Source: Gavia stellata
Lineage: Eukaryota > Chordata > Aves > Gaviiformes > Gaviidae
DNA length: 64,000 nucleotides
Assembly: GCF_030936135.1 (NCBI RefSeq)
Contig: NC_082596.1
Location: forward strand, 1,216,155 to 1,280,154
Reading direction: 5' to 3'
Numbering within the stretch: position 1 is the stretch's first letter; every line of letters starts with the position of its first letter. Shown one piece after another: positions 20,190-31,557 of this stretch. Made by a program: the position numbers and the translations under genes. The notes under the pieces were generated by a model. It ran no database searches and was not told the origin of the DNA. It saw only the letters and a list, made by a program, of their open reading frames with translations.

Positions 20190-20703
20190 GAGCCCCACCT
20201 TCCCAGCAGAGCAGGGTCAGGGGCTGGTTCCTGCACCTGGTGCTCAGTGCCCCATGCTGTGCCGCATGGTCCCCACGGTGAGGAGGATGGTGAGCTCACA
20301 GAGGGGGCTCTCTGTGTGACCTCAGAGCAGAGGGATGGTGGCTTGGGGTCCCCTGCACAGGTGGTCCAGGGACCCTGCAGCAGAGGGGATGGTGGTCCGG
20401 AGACTCTTGCATGGGACCCTGCAGTGAAGAGGGGATGGTGGTGTGGGGATCCCCCCAAGGGTTCATTTGGGGACCCCACAGCAAGGTGAGACCGTGGCCT
20501 GGGGACTCCCATATCGCTGGAAGCTGGGCACGGTGACACGGGACCCTGTGTGTGTGGCCCTGGCACCCCGCCGTGAAGGAAGATGGTGTCATGGGGACTG
20601 CCAGGAGATTGGTCTGGGGAACACAGCAAGGGGGGACAGGACAGGGGACCCTGCGTGGGTGTCCCTGGCACCCTGCAGCAAGGGCAAGAAGTGCAGGGTC
20701 TGT
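20190..20703. repeat. Decayed GC-rich minisatellite (copy B)
   Basis: As copy A, with scattered single-base differences. Confidence 0.6.
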
Positions 20704-21007
20704 TGATGTATTTATTGATGTCAGCTTTTTTTGTGGGGTGTTATTTAATCAGGGCATTTTCCCTCCCTCTTGCCCCTCTGAGGTCTCTAACTTCTTCCGT
20801 GTGAGGGGTTTGGGTTGGGTTTTGGCAGCATTTCTACTCATTCATTCCCTCGTTCACCTCCCACCCCTCCCAGCAGTTGTTTTGGGGGCTGTTTTGTGAA
20901 GATTATCTATTTATTGGACTGGAGGTGTTGATTTTGGGGCGCTGAGAGTGGCCTTCTGGAAGCTTCCAGGAGCTTCTGCAGCAGCTGGTGCCTGTCAGCC
21001 ATCCCCT
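20704..21007. other. Unique spacer between minisatellite and CCAAT cluster (copy B)
   Basis: As 10791-11094; nothing gene-like. Confidence 0.5.
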
Positions 21008-21251
21008 GATTGGCAGGTTGTTAGCTGCCTCCCGATTGGCAGGTTGTTAGCTGCCTCCCGATTGGCTGGTCGCTGAGGGTGCTGAGGCAGTGCCTGGCTG
21101 TGGTGAGGGAAGGCTGCGGCCGCGGGGCTGAGGCTGGTGAGCTCTGGGAGAGCTGGTGAGGCCCGTGAGAGGCCCAGGGGGAGCGGGAGCGGCAGGCAGG
21201 GGAGGCTGGGAGTGACCGCCTGTGGGGTCTTTCTTTGGGCTGGGTGCCGAG
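21008..21251. promoter_or_regulatory. Triple inverted CCAAT array with GC-rich tail (copy B)
   Basis: GATTGG at 21008, 21034 and 21060. The GC-rich tail runs directly into the 5' end of a plus-strand CR1 at GTGCCGAG. Confidence 0.4.
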
Positions 21252-24182
21252 ATGTGAAGGGGGCAGGGGATGAAACCAGGCTGCCTAGAGATGAGCCTGG
21301 GGGTGGCGTGCCGATGTTGGGGGCGAAATCGATAGCCCAGCTCAAGTGCATGTACTCCAGTGCACGCAGCATGGGCAGCAAACAGGAGGAGCTGGACGCC
21401 GTTCTGCAGCAGGAGAGCTATGATGTAGTCGCCATCACAGAAACATGGTGGGACGACTCGCATGACTGGGGTGCTGCAATGGATGGCTATAAGCTCTTCA
21501 GGAGGGATAGGCAAGGAAGGAGAGGTGGTGGGGTGGCTCTCTGTATGTTAGGGACTGTTTTGATTGTAGAGAGCTCAACGATTGTGACGACAAGGTTGAA
21601 TGTTTATGGGTAAGGATGAGGGGGAAGGCTAACAAGGCAGATATCCTGCTGGGTGTCTCTTGTAGACCACCCAACGAGGATGAAGAAGCCAACGAAGCGT
21701 TCTACGAGCGACTGTCAGAAGTCTCACGATCGCAAGCTCTTGTTGTTGTGAGGAAGTGAACTTACCGGACACCTGCTGGAATTATAACACAGCCGAGAGA
21801 AACCAGTCGCGGAGGTTGCTGGAGTGTGTGGAAGATAACTTCCTGACACAGCTGGTAAGCGAGCCCACCAGGGGAGGTGCCCTGCTTGACCTGCTGTTTA
21901 CAAACAGAGAGGGTCTGGTGGGAGAAGTGATGGTCAGAGGCCGTCTTGGGCTTAGCGACCATGAAATGATAGAGTTCTTAATTCTTGTTGAAGTAAGGAG
22001 GGGCGGTCAGCAAAACCATTACCATGGACTTCTGGAGGGCAGACTTCGGCCTGTTCTGGACACTGATTGAGAGGGTCCCTTGGGAGATGGTCCTATAGGG
22101 CAAAGGGGCCCAGGAAGTCTGGACCTTCTTCAAGAAGGAAATCTTGAAGGCGCAGGAGCAGGCAGTCCCCATGTGCTGTAAGAAGGGCCGTCGGGGAAGA
22201 TGACCGGCCTGGCTGAATGGGGAGCTTTTGCTGGGACTCAGGAAAAAAAGGAGAGTTTATCACCTTTGGAAGAAGGGGCAGGCAACTGAAGAAGAGTACA
22301 AGGCCCTCGTTAGGTCATGCAGAGAGGGAATTAGAAAGGCAAAGGCACAGCTAGAGCTCAATCTGACCATGGTTGTAAAGGAATAACAAAAAATGTTTCT
22401 ATAAATACTTTAACAACAAAAAAGAGCCAGGAGAATCTCCATCCTTTACTGGATGCGGAAGGGAAGATTGTGACGAAGGATGAGTAAAAGGCTGAGGTGC
22501 TTAATGCCGCCTTTGCCTCAGTCTTTATTAGCCAGACCAGGTATCCTCAGGGTATTCGTCTCCCTGAGCTGGAAGACAAGGATGGAGAGCAAAATAAACT
22601 CCCCGTGATCCAGGAGGAAGCTATTAACAACCTGCTATGCCACCTGGACACTCCCAGGTCTATGGGGCCTGATGGCATCCACCCAAGGGTACTGAGGGAG
22701 CTGGTGGAGGAGCTTGCCAAGCCACTCTCCATCATTTATCAACGGTCCTGGTTAAAAGCGAGGTCCGAACGACTGGAGGCTTGTCAACATGATGCCCATC
22801 TACAAGAAGGGCCAGAAGGATGATCCGGAGAACTACAGGCCTGTCAGCCTGACCTCGGTGCCGGGGAAGATTATGGAGAGTTTCATCCTGAGGGCACTCA
22901 CAGGGCACGTGCAGGACAACCAAGGGATCAGGCCCAGCCAGCACGGGTTCATGAAGGGCAGGTCCTGCTTGACCAACCTGATCTCCTTCTATGAGCAGGT
23001 GACCCACCTAGTGGATGAGGGGAAGGCCGTCGATGTTGTCTGCCTGGACTTTAGTAAAGCCTTCGACACTGTCTCCCACAGTATTCTCCTGGAGAAGCTG
23101 GCGACTCGTGGCTGGGACATGTGCACTCTTCGCTGGGTAGAAAACTGGCTGGACGGCCGAGCCCAGAGAGTCATGGTGAATGGAGTGAAATCCAGTTTGC
23201 GGCCGGTGACAAGGGGAGTCCCCCAGGGCTCAGTTTTGGGGACGGTCTTCTTTAATCTCTCTATCGATGATCTGGATGAGGGGATCGAGTGCTCCCTTGG
23301 CATGTTTGGAGACGACACCAGGTCGGGCGGGAGTGTTGATCTCTTTGAGGGTAGGAAGGCTCTGCAGAGGGATCTGGACAGGCTGGATGGATGGTCTCAG
23401 GCCAATTGTATGAGATTCAACAAGGCCAAGTGCCGAGTCCTGCACTTGGGCCACAACAACCCCATGCAAGGCTACAGGCTTGTGGAGGAGTGGCTGGAAA
23501 GCTGCCCTGCAGAAAAGGACCTGGGGGTGTTGATTGACAGTCAGCTGAAGATGAGCCAGCAGTGTGCCCAGGTGGCCAAGAAGGCCAACGGCATCCTGGC
23601 TTGTATCAGAAATAGTGTGGCCAGCGGGAGTAGGGAGGTGATCATGTCTCTGTACTCGGCAGTGGTGAGGCCGTACCTCGAATCCTTTGTTCAGTTTTGG
23701 GCCCCTCACTCCAAGAAGGACATTGAGGTGCTGGAGCGTGTCCAGAGAAGGGCGACGAAGCTGGTGAGGGGTCTGGAGCACAAGTCTGATGAGGAGGGCC
23801 TGAGGGAGCTGGGGTTGTTCAGTCTGGAGAAGAGGAGGCTGAGGGGAGACCTTATTGCTCTCTACAACTACCTGAAAGGGGGTTGCAGAGAGGTGGGTGT
23901 TGGTCTCTTCTCCCAAGTGAGTAGCAACAGGACAAGGGGAAATGGCCTCAAGTTGTGCCAGGGGCATTTCAGGCTGGATATTAGGAAAAAGTTCTTTACT
24001 GAGAGATTGGAGAAACACTGGAAAAGGCTGCCCAGGGAGGTGGTGGAGTCACATTCATTAGAGGTGTTCAAGGAACGTGGCATTGTGGGACATGGTTTAG
24101 TGGGCATGGTGGTGTTGGTTGATGGTTGGACTTGATGATCTTACAGGTCTTTTCCAACTTTAGTGATTCTGTGTGATTCTGT
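21252..24182 (+). mobile_element. CR1 LINE with endonuclease and RT (ORF2 nearly full length)
   Basis: 2.9 kb. The APE-type endonuclease part (ITETWWDDSHDW, catalytic Glu present) opens at about 21300 but is broken by several frame changes (pieces at 21313-21613, 21756-22070, 22497-22823). The RT is open at 22789-24135. ORF1 is absent, so it is 5'-truncated. The 3' tail is GTGATTCTGTGTGATTCTGT. It joins old CR1 3' sequence directly at 24183. Confidence 0.9.
22789..24135 (+). pseudogene. CR1 ORF2 reverse transcriptase domain (448-aa open frame)
   Basis: Longest open RT in the window. Motif A LDFSKAFD at 86-93, motif [10 protein letters not shown] at 143-151, motif C FGDD at 173-176 (both Asp kept; Ala of the usual FADD is Gly). 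Continues through the C-terminal [17 protein letters not shown] region to the usual end. Out of frame with the endonuclease pieces upstream, so the element as a whole is not autonomous. Confidence 0.75.
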
Positions 24183-24290
24183 AATCCCGACTGGCCATGG
24201 CCCCAGACAACCTGCTGTAGGTGGCCCTGGGGTTGAAGCACATGTTCTCCAGAGGTTCCTGCCAAACTACATGATTCTGTGATTCTCTTG
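24183..24290 (+). mobile_element. Old CR1 3' tail remnant
   Basis: CCCGACTGGCCATGGCCCC to GATTCTGTGATTCT: the end of the old plus CR1 seen whole in the copy 2-3 and 9-10 spacers. Confidence 0.7.
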
Positions 24291-24596
24291 GCTGGGAGAG
24301 CAGGAGAGTCATTGTAGGGAAGAGCGTTAGTTGTGTGCTGGCACGGATAGAGTTTGTGAGAGGCGTACGAAGGTGAGCGTTACTGCGTCAAAGGCTTTGA
24401 GCAAGTGGTGGGCTTGCCTAACGTTCTGGAAGCCACGATGCACCAGTGTTGGTGGTGGCATAATTCGTAGGAGAGGTCTTGTGGCCCCTTTCCACCCACC
24501 CTGATGACCTATTAGGCCCTGTTTTTTCTTGGGTGAAGTTGGAAAAGCCTTGGGAGAAGAAAGGAAGTGGAGGCATTTGAGGCTGGGATGCAGAAC
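24291..24596. other. 3' flank of keratin copy 5
   Basis: Common flank type; no gene. Confidence 0.6.
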
Positions 24597-24602
24597 TTTA
24601 TT
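24597..24602 (-). terminator. Poly(A) signal, keratin copy 5
   Basis: AATAAA on the minus strand (CTCAATAAAGTTC). Confidence 0.85.
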
Positions 24603-24871
24603 GAGGCAAAAGAGTGAAAATGCAGGAGCACCATGTGGAGGGGAGCTGGCGTGAGGTGCAAAGAAGGAGGTGGGAGAAGAGGAGGAGGTACATGGGCCAT
24701 GTTTCCAGGCAGCCCGGGCAGGCCCCTTCCCAGCCTCCTTGCTTGGTGCCTTGAGAGGAGGAGTTGTGGATAGTAGGTTGACATTCCAGGAAGGGCCAGA
24801 GGTGCATCTTCAATCCATGCCATGGTTTCCAGGGTGTGGGTGGTTGGTGTCAGGGGTGGTAGCGATGGCCC

Positions 24872-25174
24872 TTAGCAGGGGTAGCAGCCTCTTCTGCCAC
24901 CGAAGCAGCCCAGGCCTCCAAAGCCGTAGCCAAAGCCCCCGGAGGAGATGGGCACTCCCTGGGAGCTGAGGATGTTGCCCACAGCAGCAGATGAGGAGGA
25001 TCCTACAGCGGTTTTCTGTGGGAAGGAGCTGAGGATGGGTCCTGGCAGGGTGACGAGCACGGCGGGAGGCTGGATGACGACACGGGAGTCCTCGCACTGC
25101 CTGACACAGGGCTCGTTGCAGCTGTCAGCCAGCGGGGTGGGTCCGCAGGGGCGGCAGAGGTCGTAGCAGGCCAT
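24872..25174 (-). CDS. Feather beta-keratin, copy 5 (PPAVLV type, 100 aa)
   Basis: Shares the 100-residue length, PPAVLV core and 3' UTR class with copy 1. Position 54 is Lys (FPQKTAVG) where every other copy has Asn, a charge change at the end of the beta core. Intron 25195-25403 (209 bp), TATA-like CATAAAA at 25468-25474, poly(A) signal 24597-24602. The left neighbour is the young CR1 of the copy 4-5 spacer. The upstream spacer has a short minus CR1 flanked by CACTTC and two plus CR1 copies. The reading frame is intact and expected to be functional. Confidence 0.96.
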   Translation of the reverse strand: MACYDLCRPCGPTPLADSCNEPCVRQCEDSRVVIQPPAVLVTLPGPILSSFPQKTAVGSSSSAAVGNILSSQGVPISSGGFGYGFGGLGCFGGRRGCYPC

Positions 25175-25467
25175 GTCTGTGGTGTGGAGGGTCCCTGGAA
25201 GAGAGGGTGTTGAGAAAGTGAAGGGGCGTGGTGGTGTGAGGGGTGGCGTTGCAGGAGGGTGAAGGATTGGGGATGTGTGGTGTGGGGCTGTCGGGAGTGT
25301 GGTGTTGGGGAGGCTTCAGGGCTGCTGAATGTGGAGGCAGATCGTCCTGGAAGAGGCAGGCCAGGTGGGTGAGGAGAAGGAGGGGAAGGGGTTTCAGGCT
25401 CACCTTGTTGACCGTGGAGGAGAAGTTGTCAGGAGAAGTGTGTGAGGGAGAGAGGCTCTGGGCTGAC

Positions 25468-25474
25468 TTTTATG
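25468..25474 (-). promoter_or_regulatory. TATA-like box, keratin copy 5
   Basis: CATAAAA on the minus strand followed by GTCAGCCC, an even-type downstream context in an odd-position gene. Confidence 0.75.
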
Positions 25475-25885
25475 CTGGTCCCCGAGTGCCCCAGGGTGTG
25501 AGGCAGCCTTTGTGCATGATGGTATTTTTCAGCAAGCAGCTGTTGCATGCCACAGCCTGGTGTGTAATGAGGTTGGGCGTGTTTTCCTTCCCACAGTTCT
25601 CCCTTTTTAATGTCCTCCTCTTGATTATGTGTCCACATGGCCCTGGCGGGAGCTTTTAAGTGAGAGTAGGTATTTGGGAGGATTTGCGTGGAAGGTGTGT
25701 GTCAGCGTAATTGGCAGACGTGTCCAAAGCGTGGGAGAGAGGTGGGGTGTTGTCCCTGAGGTCATCCCGTGGCACTCGTGTGGTGTGGTTTGCAGGTGTG
25801 TTTTGAAGAGGGGCCCCATTTCCTTGTGGCCCTGGAAGGCTGGTCTGGGCTTTGTGGGTGTGCCGGTCATGAGGTGCTTCACTTC
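25475..25885. other. Promoter-proximal spacer of keratin copy 5
   Basis: Odd-type spacer ending in the CACTTC that flanks the next CR1; no gene. Confidence 0.6.
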
Positions 25886-26122
25886 ACAGAATCACTAAGG
25901 TTGGAAAAGACCTGTAAGATCATCAAGTCCAACCATCAACCCAACACCACCATGCCCACTAAACTATGTCCTGCAATGCCATGTTCACACGTTCCTTGAA
26001 CACCTCCAGTGATGGTGACTCCACCACCTCCCTGGGCAGCCTGTTCCAATGCTTCACCACTCTCTCAGGGAAGAAATTTTTCCTGCTATCCAGCCTAAAG
26101 CTCCCCTGGCGCAACTTGAGGC
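25886..26122 (-). mobile_element. Short CR1 LINE 3' end with CACTTC flanks
   Basis: About 240 bp of 3' end (tail ACAGAATCAC at left, RT C-terminus [16 protein letters not shown]). CACTTC occurs at 25880-25885 and 26123-26128, a likely target duplication. Confidence 0.85.
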
Positions 26123-26267
26123 CACTTCCATCGCATTTGCTCTTCCCCTGGCTTGCTGCCATCTTGCTTATCCTGTCTTTAGGCCTGGCTTTTCCCGTTG
26201 GGTGTGCTCTGTGGGTGTCTTGGTGCCCCTCTTGCTTTAAGGTTCTATCAAACCAAGCCAATTCCAA

Positions 26268-27724
26268 TCATTCGTGAGTGCTCATGGGTAACTGGGGAGG
26301 TCCCAGTTGACTGGAGGTTAGCAAATGTGACGCCCATCTGCAAGAAGGGCCGAAAGGAGGGTCTGGGGAACTCCAGGCCTGTCAGTGTGAGGTCAGTTCC
26401 ATGAAAGGATATGGAGCAGATCATCTTGAGTGCCATCACACAGCACAAACAGGACAAGGAGGCAATCAGGCCCAGTCAGGATGGGTTTGTGAAAGGCAGG
26501 TCCTGCTTGACTCACCTGGTCTTCTCCTGTGACAAGGTGAGCTGCTTAGTGGATGAGGGAAAGGCTGTGGATGTTGTTTAGCTCGACTGTTGTAAAGCCT
26601 TTGACACCATTTCCCAAATCATTCCGGTGGAGAAACTGGCTGCTCGTGGCTTGGACAGGCAAACTGTTTGCTGGGTAAAAAACGGTTGGATGACTGTGAC
26701 CAAAGAGTTGTGGTGAATGGAGTTAAATCCAGTTGGTGGGTGGTCACAAGTGGTGTTCCCCCGGGCTCAGTTTTGGGGCCAGTTCAGTTTAATATCAGTG
26801 ATCTGGATGAGGGGATGGAGTGCACCCTCAGTAAGGTTGCAGATGACACCATGTAGGGCGGAGTGTTGATCTGCTTGAGGGTAGGATGGATCTACAGAGG
26901 GCTGTGGACAGGCTGGATCGATGGGCCAAGGCCAGTTGTATGAGATTCAATGAGGCTCAGTGCTGGGTCCTGCACTTGGGTGACAACAACCGTATGCAAC
27001 GCTACAGGCTTGTGGAGGAGTGGCTGGAAAGCTGGCCAGCGGAAAAGGACCTGGGGGTGCTGGTCAACAGCCGGGTGAATAGGAGCCAGCAGTGTGCCCA
27101 GGTGGCCAAGAAGTCCAACGGCATCCTGGCCTGTATCAGAAATGGTGTGGCCAGCAGGAGTAGAGAAGCGATTGTCCCCCTGTACGCTGCCATGGTGAGG
27201 CCGCACCTCGAATCCTGTGTTTGGTTTTGGGCCCTGAAATCCACAAGAAAGAGGTGGAGGGGCTGGAGAGCATCCAAAGAAGGGCAACAGAGTTGGTGAA
27301 GGGTTGATAGAAGAAGACTTATGAGGAGCAGCTGAGGGAACTGGGGTTTTTTGACCTGGAGAAGAGGAGCCTCAGGGGAGACCTTATCGGTCTCTGCAAC
27401 TACCTGAAAGGAAATTGTAACGAGGCGGTTTTCACTCTCTTCTCCCTACTAAGGAGTGATAGGACGAGAGGAACGGACCTCAGGTTGCACGAGGGGAGGT
27501 GTACATTGGATATTAGGAACAATGTCTTCACGTAAAAGGGTTGTCAAGCCTTGGAACAGGCTGCCCAGGGAAGTGGTTGAGTCACCATCCCTGGAGGTAT
27601 TTGAAAGACATGTAGATGTGGTGCTTAGGGACACAGTTTATTGGTGGTCTTGGTAGAGTTAGTTTAACGGTCGGAGTAGATGATATTAAAGGTCTTTTCC
27701 AAGGTAAAAGTTTCTGTGATTGTA
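26268..27724 (+). mobile_element. CR1 LINE, RT and 3' end, broken frame
   Basis: From CTCATGGGTAACTGGGGAGG to TTTCTGTGATTGTA. Keeps the motif C region (KVADDT near 26840) that the copies at 15112 and 54450 lack. An in-frame stop replaces the residue before motif A LDCC (TAG near 26579), among other breaks. Confidence 0.85.
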
Positions 27725-28113
27725 TATGGGGCACCCTGCAAGGGCAGGTGAGTTTCTGGAGAGCCCGACAGTGTGGCGAGAGGCAGAGGAGGAGTGGGGC
27801 CCTGGTGAGCGAGGGCCTTTGGGGTTTTTACTTGAGGTGAGTGCCGAGGGGTGAGATTCTTTCCCTGCATAGTGTTTGAGACGCAGAAAGAGAATTTGGA
27901 GATTGCCGAGGGGAGTTGTAGGCGAGCATGCAGCATGTGGCTGCAGAGCCGAGGCCCTGGTGGTGGTGGGTGCATGCCAAAGGGTTGATGAATGGCCAGG
28001 CCTGCCTGGATTGAACTGAGGTGAGTGTTTTTCAGGCTGTTTGTCAGGTGAGCAGTGCTTGTTGCTGAGGAAGATGAAGGGAGGTAAGACAGAGTGCTGT
28101 GCGACTGGGTGTC
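27725..28113. other. Ancestral spacer between CR1 copies
   Basis: As 16339-16727; no gene. Confidence 0.55.
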
Positions 28114-28886
28114 CGTAAGTCCATGGGGCCTGATGGGTTGCAGCCAGGAATTCCAAGGGCGACGGCTGATGTCCTTGGGAGGAGGCTGGTGCTCATTGTC
28201 TTGGAATGGTGATGTGCCTTGGAGCAGTTCCTGAAGACTGGTAGAGAGTTCGTATCTTGAAGAAGATCAAGATGGAGGATCGTGGAAAGTAGAGGCTGGT
28301 GAGCTTGATCTCATTTCTGGGGAAGGTGATTGAGGAAATCCTTCTGGAAAGCACTATCAGGCCCAGGAAGGGCAAGAAGGTGCTGGAGAGCAGTCAGCGT
28401 GGATTTACAAAGGGAAAACGGTGTTTGACCAAACTCTGTGCCTTCAAGGTTGAAGTGACTGGGTGTTGGACGAGGGGAAAGCAGTGGCTGTTGTTGAGCT
28501 GTACTGGAATGAAGCCTTTGTCAGTGTCTCCCACTATGTGCTCCTAGAGAAGCTGAGAAAGTATGGGTTGCGTAAGTGGCCAGTGAGGGGGAGTGCAAAG
28601 TGGCTGAAGGGCTGGGCCCAGAGCCTTGTGATCAGTGTCAGGAGAAGAGGCCATGTGTACAAGTGAAAAGAGATGGGACTCCATGGCCAAAGAAGGCAAG
28701 TCTTTTCCAGAGTGAGGGTGGTCCAAGAGTAAAAGAGTTGGTGGAGTCTCTGTCCTTGGAGATACTGAAAACCCGAGTGGCCATGGCCCCAGACAACCTG
28801 CTGTAGGTGGCTGTACTTGAGCAGCGGGGTTGAAGCACATGTTCTCCAGAGGTTCCTGCCGAACTACATGATTCTGTGATTCTGTT
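28114..28886 (+). mobile_element. CR1 LINE, RT start joined to 3' end
   Basis: Same deleted CR1 as at 16728-17496. Confidence 0.8.
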
Positions 28887-29200
28887 GGCTGGGAGGGCAG
28901 GAGAGTCATTGTAGGGAAGAGAGTTAGTCAAGTGTGTGCTGGCACGGGTAGAGTTTGTGAGAGGCGTACGAAGGTGAGCGTTATTGCGTCAAAGACTTTG
29001 AGCAAGTGGTGGGCTTGCTTAACGTTCTGGAAGCCACAAGGCACCAGTGTTGGTGGTGGCATATTTTGTAGGATAGGTCTTGTGGCCCCTTTCCACCCAC
29101 CCTGATGACCTATTAAGCCCTGTTTTTTCTTGGGTGAAGTTGGAAAAGCCTTGTGAGAAGAAAGGAAGTGGAGGCGTTTGAGGCTGGGATGCAGGAGAAT
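28887..29200. other. 3' flank of keratin copy 6
   Basis: Common flank type; no gene. Confidence 0.6.
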
Positions 29201-29206
29201 TTTATT
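29201..29206 (-). terminator. Poly(A) signal, keratin copy 6
   Basis: AATAAA on the minus strand (CTCAATAAAATTC). Confidence 0.85.
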
Positions 29207-29475
29207 GAGGGGAAAGAGTGAAAATGCAGGAGCACCAAGTGGAGGGGAGTTGGTGTGAGGTGCAAAGAAGGAGGTGGTAGAAGACAAGAAGGTACATGGG
29301 CCATGTTTCCAGGCAGCCCGGGCAGGCCCCTTCCCTGCTTCCTTGCTTGTTGCCTTGAGAGGAGGAGTTGTGGACGGCAGGTCGACATGCCAGGAAGAGC
29401 CAGAGGTGCATCCTCAATCCATGCTGTGGCTTCCCGGATGTGGGTGGTTGATGTCAGGGGTGGTGGCGAGGGCCC

Positions 29476-29784
29476 TTAGCAGGGGTAACAGCCTCTTCTG
29501 CCACCGAAGCAGCCCAGGCCTCCAAAGCCATAGCCGTAGCCGAAGCCTCCGGAGGAGATGGGCACTCCCTGGGAGCTGAGGATGTTGCCCACGGCAGCGG
29601 ATGAGGAGGATCCGACAGCGGTGTTCTGTGGGAAGGAGCTGAGGATGGGTCCTGGCAGGGTGACGACCACAGTGGAAGGCTGGATGACGACGCGGGAGTC
29701 CTCGCACTGCCTGACACAGGGCTCGTTGCAGCTGTTAGCCAGCGGGGTGGGTCCGCAGGGGCGGCAGAGGTCGTAGCAGGCCAT
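29476..29784 (-). CDS. Feather beta-keratin, copy 6 (PSTVVV type, 102 aa)
   Basis: N17, PSTVVV core and GYGYGF tail; the closest relative by eye is copy 11, which has the same short intron class (here 29805-30004, 200 bp, against 199 bp in copy 11; most others are 204-209 bp). TATA-like AATAAAA at 30069-30075, poly(A) signal 29201-29206 followed by GGGGAAAGAG where most copies have GGCAAAAGAG. The LTR block begins 0.5 kb upstream of the TATA-like box. A perfect GGACATGTCC palindrome lies at 30217-30226. Confidence 0.97.
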   Translation of the reverse strand: MACYDLCRPCGPTPLANSCNEPCVRQCEDSRVVIQPSTVVVTLPGPILSSFPQNTAVGSSSSAAVGNILSSQGVPISSGGFGYGYGFGGLGCFGGRRGCYPC

Positions 29785-30068
29785 GTCTGTGGTGTGGAGG
29801 GTCCCTGGAAGAGAGGGTGTTGAGGAAGCAGAGGGTAATGGGGGTTCGAGGGGTAGGAGGGTGAGGGAGTGAGGTGGCTTGTTGTGGGGCTGTAGGGAGC
29901 ATGGTGGTGGGGAGGCATCAGGGCTGCTGAGTGTGGGGTCAGAGTGTGCTGGAAGAAGGGGCCAGGTGGGTGAGGAGAAGGAGGGGAAGGGGTTTCAGGC
30001 TCACCTTGTTGACCGTGGAGGTGAAGGCGTCAGGAGAAGTGTGTGAGGGAGAGAGGCTCTGGTCTGAC

Positions 30069-30075
30069 TTTTATT
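30069..30075 (-). promoter_or_regulatory. TATA-like box, keratin copy 6
   Basis: AATAAAA on the minus strand. Confidence 0.75.
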
Positions 30076-30603
30076 CTTGTCCCCAAGGGGCGCGACCATC
30101 TTTGCGCATGACAGCATTTTTCTAGCAAGCAGCTGTTACATGCCACAACCTCGTGAGTAATAAGGTGGGACGTGTTTTCCTTCCTGAAATTCTGCAATTT
30201 CCTGTCCTCCTCTTGAGGACATGTCCGCTTGGCCCAGGCGGCAGCTTTTAAGTGAGAGTATTAGAGGCCAAAGGCTGGTGTTGATGGCACGTGTCAGGGC
30301 AGGTAGAAGTCGTGACCAAAGCATAATAGAGGTGGGGTGTCATCAGTGATGTCATCCCGTGGCACTCGTGTGGTGTGGTTTGCGGGTGCGTTGTGAAGAG
30401 GGGACCCCATTTCCTTGCATCCCTGGCAGGCTGGTCTGGGCTTTGGAGGTGTGCCAGCCGTGAGGCACTGCCCCTTCCAATGTGTTCGGTCACTCCACAC
30501 ACTGCTGCCAACTCGCTAAGTCTGTCCTTAGGCCTGGCCTTTCCCGTTGGATGTGCTCTGTGGGTGCCTTGGTGCCCCTCTTGCTTGTAGGCTTTTAGGT
30601 GGG
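30076..30603. other. Promoter-proximal spacer of keratin copy 6
   Basis: Even-type spacer; no gene. Confidence 0.6.
30217..30226. promoter_or_regulatory. GGACATGTCC palindrome, copy 6
   Basis: Perfect palindrome at the conserved distance (142 bp) from the TATA-like box. Confidence 0.33.
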
Positions 30604-31557
30604 TGTGTTGGGTTTTCGTGGCAAGGTTTTGGTAGCGAAGGGGCTACAGGGGTGGCTTCTGTGAGAAGGCTCCAGAAGCTTCCCCAGTGTCTGATAGAGC
30701 CATTGCTGGCCAGCTCCAAATGGAGCTGCTAGTGGCCAAACGTGAGCCAATCAGCAACAGTGGTAGCGCCTCTGTGCTAAACATATTTACGAAGGGGAAA
30801 AATCTGCTGCGCTATATTAACTGGATGAGAGAAGGGAGAAGGTGCTGGAGCCGAGATTCCCTGCAGCCTGTGGTGAAGACCATGGTAGAGCAGTTTGTCC
30901 CCCTGCAGCCCATGAAGGTCCATGGTGGAGCAGACATCCACCTGCAGTCCTTGGAGGACCTGACACCGGAGCAGGTAGATGCATCCATGTATAGCTCTGC
31001 TGGAGCAGGTCTTCTAGCCGGACCTGTGACGCCACAGGTGATCCACGCTGGAGCAGTCCGTTCCTGAAGGTGTGCACCTCGTGGAAAGGAGCCATGCTGG
31101 AGCAGTTTGTGAAGAACTGCAGCCCGTGGGAAGGAGCCATGTTGGAGAAGTTTGTGAAGGACTGTCTCCCAGGGGTCGGACCGCACAGTGGAGTAAGGAA
31201 GAATCAGCAGAGACAACGTGTGATGACCTGACCACAACCCGCATTCCCTGTCGCCCTGCGCTGCTGGGGAGGAGGAGGTAGAGAATTTGGGCGTGAAGTT
31301 GAGGCCAGAAGAAGGGAGGGATGGCAGGAAGGTGTTTTAGGATTAGGTTTTACTTCTCATTATTCTACTCTTAATTTCAATTGGCAATACGTGAAATTAA
31401 TTTTTCCCTTGACGGTAATTGGTGAGTGATCTTCCTGTCCTTATCTCGACCCAGGAGCCCTTGGTGTATTATTTTTCTCCCCCTGTCCAGCTGAGGAGAG
31501 TCAGTGATAGAGCAGCTTGGTGGGCACCGGGCATCCAGCCCAGGTGAACCCACCGCA
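30604..31557 (+). mobile_element. Solo LTR of an avian endogenous retrovirus (block copy C)
   Basis: Same family and junctions as copies A, B, D and E; 954 bp; relic without internal genes. Confidence 0.75.

Larger units (their letters stand above)
13857..24596 (-). repeat. Higher-order keratin dimer unit, copies 3-4
   Basis: About 10.7 kb: PPA-type gene, CR1-rich spacer, PST-type gene, LTR block, young CR1. Confidence 0.85.

Noticed and set aside
21008-21251. GC-rich CCAAT segment as the 5' UTR of the CR1 that follows
   Set aside because: Copies A and D have the same segment without the CR1, continuing into other spacer, so the CR1 starts at the junction and ORF1 is absent.
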